A stretch of DNA of 64,000 nucleotides from Gammaproteobacteria bacterium HGW-Gammaproteobacteria-1. GTDB lineage: Bacteria; Pseudomonadota; Gammaproteobacteria; Thiohalomonadales; Thiohalomonadaceae. The notes below the pieces were generated by a model. The model was given only the letters and a program-made list of their open reading frames with translations. It was not told the DNA's origin and ran no database searches. Positions within the stretch are counted from its first letter, which is position 1, and each line of letters starts with the position of its first letter. Both the position numbers and the translations under genes were made by a program. The stretch covers positions 1-64,000 of the forward strand of contig PGZL01000011.1 of assembly GCA_002840095.1 (NCBI GenBank), in the 5' to 3' direction. Shown here piece by piece: positions 61,726 to 64,000 of the stretch.

Positions 61726-63396
61726 ATGACCGACCCGACACCCCACGACATCGTCATCGTCGTCCCGGTCGCTGACCGGCCGCGCCACCTGTCCGAGTGC
61801 CTGAACACTCTGCTGGAGCTCATCCGGCGCTATCCCTACGCCGGCAAGGTGTCGGTGCTGGTGGCCGAGGACAGCCTCGACACCGACAGCATCGACCGCC
61901 ATCGCGCCATCACCGCATCCGTCACGCAGCAGGGCATCGCGACGCACCACCTGGGACCGGACGAACAAAAGGCGCTGGTCGATGCCCTGCCGCAAGAGGC
62001 GCGCGCTGCACTGGCCGACATCATCGGCGACGGTACGACCTATGCCCACAAAGGCGCCTCCATCACCCGCAACATCGCCTACCTTTGGCTGAACCGCCTC
62101 CAGGCCGATGGCCGCAAGCGCCTGTTCTGGTTCATCGACAGCGACCAGGAATTCCGCGTCAACGTCGCCGCAGACAGCGGCGAGCAGCAGGTCTATGCCA
62201 TCGACTACTGCAACGCCCTCGACCGCATCTTCAACGAAACCCCGGCGAAGATACTTACCGGCAAGGTGGTCGGCGATCCGCCGGTGTCGCCCGCCGTCAT
62301 GGCCGGCAACTTCCTCGATGACGTCGCCGCCTTCCTCACCGACATGGCGCAATGCGCGCCGCAGCAGCCCTGCTCCTTCCACGGCGCCGGCCGCCACGCC
62401 GACGATGCCGCCTATCACGACATGGCCGGGCTGTTCGGCTTCAAGGCCGCCGAAGTCTTCCGTTATCAATGCACGCTGGACGGTGCCCACGACCACGCCG
62501 CCTGTTACACCGACTTCGCGAGGAAGCTGGCGCATTTCTTCGACGGCGAACACCCCACCCGCCGCAGCGTATACGAAGACGCCGATCTGATGGCCACGGT
62601 GAAACCCGCCCGCACCATCTACACCGGCAACTACGTTTTCACCGCGGACTGCCTCGACTGGTTCATCCCCTTCGCCGCCCTCAGGCTGCGCATGGCCGGT
62701 CCCACCCTGGGCCGCATCATCAAGGCCGAGCTGGGAGAGCAGTTCGTCTCAGCCAATTTGCCCATGCTGCACAAGCGCACCGTGGAAGAACTCGGCCAGT
62801 CGGAATTCCGTCCCGGCATCGAGCGTGCTGCGGCGAGGGTCGACCTCTCCGGCGAATTCGAACGGCAATACTTCGGCGACGTCATGCTGTTCAGCATGCA
62901 GCGCCTGACCGTAGGGTGCGCACCGCGCACCAACACCCTCGACACCGCCACCGTGGGGTGCGCACCGCGCACCAACACCCCCGACACCGCCACTGTAGGG
63001 TGCGCACCGCGCACCGAACCCCAAACGGTGCGCAATGCACACCCTACGCGCGACGAAATCGGCACCCTCGTCGCCGACGTCGAAACCGGGATGCACGAAA
63101 TGTACGCCACCAAGCACCGCGAGATCGCCGACAAGATCGACCGGCTACGCGCGCTGTTCGATGCCCCGGAACACTGGTGGCGGCAGGATGCCGGCCTGGA
63201 CCAGGCGCTTGCCCTGTTCAAAAACTTCATCGACAACATGCAAAACAACTTCGGCGATGACTCCCGTGCCTGGCAGATCGTAAACGGCGCGGCCCATCGC
63301 GCACGGCGTCTGTCCGCCATCGCAGAAGCCATCAGCCGTTACCGCGAAGACCGGGATACATGGCACAGTGCGCTTACTAAAGTTAAAACCGAGTGA
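61726..63396 (+). CDS. Glycosyltransferase-like protein with an in-frame repeat insertion
   Basis: A 556-residue protein. The N-terminal half looks like a GT-A fold: DIVIVVPVADRPRHLSECLN, VSVLVAEDSLDTDS and FWFIDSDQEFRV, which carries a DxD-like metal site. I do not recognise the exact family. Between residues about 395 and 442 lies a run of TVGCAPRTNT units encoded by an intergenic-type repeat (62908-63050). The C terminus is helical (MHEMYATKHREIADKIDRLR). It may act on surface polysaccharide, given the sulfotransferase next to it. Whether the insertion leaves it active is not known. Confidence 0.7.
   Translation: MTDPTPHDIVIVVPVADRPRHLSECLNTLLELIRRYPYAGKVSVLVAEDSLDTDSIDRHRAITASVTQQGIATHHLGPDEQKALVDALPQEARAALADIIGDGTTYAHKGASITRNIAYLWLNRLQADGRKRLFWFIDSDQEFRVNVAADSGEQQVYAIDYCNALDRIFNETPAKILTGKVVGDPPVSPAVMAGNFLDDVAAFLTDMAQCAPQQPCSFHGAGRHADDAAYHDMAGLFGFKAAEVFRYQCTLDGAHDHAACYTDFARKLAHFFDGEHPTRRSVYEDADLMATVKPARTIYTGNYVFTADCLDWFIPFAALRLRMAGPTLGRIIKAELGEQFVSANLPMLHKRTVEELGQSEFRPGIERAAARVDLSGEFERQYFGDVMLFSMQRLTVGCAPRTNTLDTATVGCAPRTNTPDTATVGCAPRTEPQTVRNAHPTRDEIGTLVADVETGMHEMYATKHREIADKIDRLRALFDAPEHWWRQDAGLDQALALFKNFIDNMQNNFGDDSRAWQIVNGAAHRARRLSAIAEAISRYREDRDTWHSALTKVKTE
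62908..63050 (+). repeat. 42-bp in-frame tandem repeat of the GTAGGGTGCGC family
   Basis: Two full 42-bp units (62908 and 62950) and a third partial unit (62992) each begin ACCGTAGGGTGCGCACCGCG or a one- or two-base variant. The third ends with an inverted copy (GGTGCGCAATGCACACCCTAC). The length is a multiple of three, so the host reading frame stays open. Confidence 0.88.
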
Positions 63397-63680
63397 TCTC
63401 GCCAAGGCGCCAAGATCGCCAAGGTAAAACAAAGGAAATGCAGTTCGTGTTTTCTTGGCGCGCTTGGCGTCTTGGCGAGAGCAACTTAGGGGTTATAAAT
63501 TGAACGTCTTCATCCTTAACACAGAACATTGGGGCTAATTAGGAGAAAACAGGTGATCTCGCCAAGGCGCCAAGATCGCCAAGGTAAAACAAAGGAAATG
63601 CAGTTCGTGTTTTCTTGGCGTGCTTGGCGTCTTGGCGAGAGCAACTTAGGGGTTATAAATTGAACGTCTTCATCCTAAAC
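63393..63680 (+). repeat. 160-bp-period duplication of a TTGGCG repeat plus a gene start
   Basis: Segments 63393-63520 and 63553-63680 are almost identical over 128 bp. Each has the TTGGCG repeat (arms around 63398-63478 and 63558-63638), a TTAGGGG ribosome binding site and the start TTGAACGTCTTCATCCT. The first copy runs into a stop after 12 codons (63500-63538); the second is the true start of the next gene. Confidence 0.92.
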
Positions 63681-64000
63681 ACCGGACGCTGCGGCTCGAC
63701 CACCTTCATCGAGGCCTGCCGCCACATCACCAACTACACCGCCGGCCACGAAACCCGTGTCCAGCTTTTAGGAGCTGACCGTCTCGCCTATCCGTCCAAT
63801 CACATCGAAGCCGACAACCGCCTCTCCTGGATGCTCGGTCGCCTTGATGCCGCCTACGGCGACAACGCCTGGTACGTCCACCTTACCCGCAACCGCGCCC
63901 AGGTCGCCGCCAGCTTCGCCCGCCGCACCGACTTCGGCATCATGAAGGCCTACCGTGAAGGGATACTGCTGCACGAAGGGCAAGGGCAGGCCTCCGCCGA
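63660..64000 (+). CDS. Sulfotransferase-like protein, N-terminal part (runs off the window edge)
   Basis: An open frame of 113 codons without a stop before the window ends. It begins with TTG after a TTAGGGG site and reads MNVFILNTGRCGSTTFIEAC, where NTGRCGSTTF is a PAPS-binding loop of the sulfotransferase superfamily. WYVHLTRNRAQVAASFARR is a likely 3'-phosphate region. It would add a fourth sulfotransferase to the neighbourhood of the capsule locus. The start codon and ribosome binding site both lie within a duplicated repeat. Confidence 0.8.
   Translation, partial: MNVFILNTGRCGSTTFIEACRHITNYTAGHETRVQLLGADRLAYPSNHIEADNRLSWMLGRLDAAYGDNAWYVHLTRNRAQVAASFARRTDFGIMKAYREGILLHEGQGQASA

Overview
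The window looks like chromosomal DNA of a GC-rich, chemolithotrophic, sulfur-oxidising, nitrate-respiring proteobacterium, most likely a gammaproteobacterium. It carries a periplasmic nitrate reductase operon (napFDAGHBC), a complete dissimilatory ATP sulfurylase (sat), APS reductase (aprBA) and a cytoplasmic sulfite dehydrogenase of the SoeABC type. Sulfite could therefore be oxidised both indirectly (AprBA plus Sat, conserving ATP) and directly (SoeABC). No rRNA, tRNA, CRISPR array, transposase or integrase was seen. The species cannot be named from the sequence alone.

Layout. 1-6876: the 5' end of moaA (molybdenum cofactor) diverges from the nap operon. 6976-14929: signalling genes, namely a hemerythrin-PAS histidine kinase, a VOC protein, an HD-GYP response regulator and a very large hybrid kinase. 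15090-16336: sat. 16.4-22 kb: an accessory strip with an AbrB/Doc toxin-antitoxin pair, an AAC(6')-like acetyltransferase, small membrane or exported proteins, a DUF1232 protein, and two decayed copies of a leader-plus-microprotein cassette. 22070-23308: a tyrosine phosphatase fused to a kinase-like domain. 23435-31388: soeABC and the divergent aprBA. 31.6-34.3 kb: a YkgJ-type protein, a hemerythrin, ppnP and trmO. 34.4-57.7 kb: a group 2-like, ABC transporter-dependent capsule locus (kpsMTED, kpsCS). Between the export genes lie two giant glycosyltransferases, three sulfotransferase-like proteins (one fused to an FkbM methyltransferase), a glycoside hydrolase, galE and the APS kinase cysC. 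57.8-64 kb: nnrS, a ThDP enzyme, a GxxExxY protein inside repeats, a glycosyltransferase-like protein, and the start of another sulfotransferase.

How the genes fit together. APS is made by Sat and by AprBA. CysC in the capsule locus would turn APS into PAPS, the donor for the sulfotransferases, which suggests a sulfated capsule built by an organism that lives on sulfur. NapA and SoeA both need Mo-bisMGD, consistent with moaA nearby. Near-identical FNR-type boxes lie about 72-78 bp upstream of napF and sat, suggesting joint control by low oxygen, although TTGAC could also be a -35 element.

The second theme is repeats. At least six families of small palindromic repeats fill gaps between genes, including both gaps inside soeABC. 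The TTGGCG family forms an exact 108-bp tandem array, and one of its units encloses the GxxExxY gene (a PD-(D/E)XK nuclease-like fold) between its arms. That looks like a master copy of a small mobile repeat and is the best candidate here for a poorly described system.
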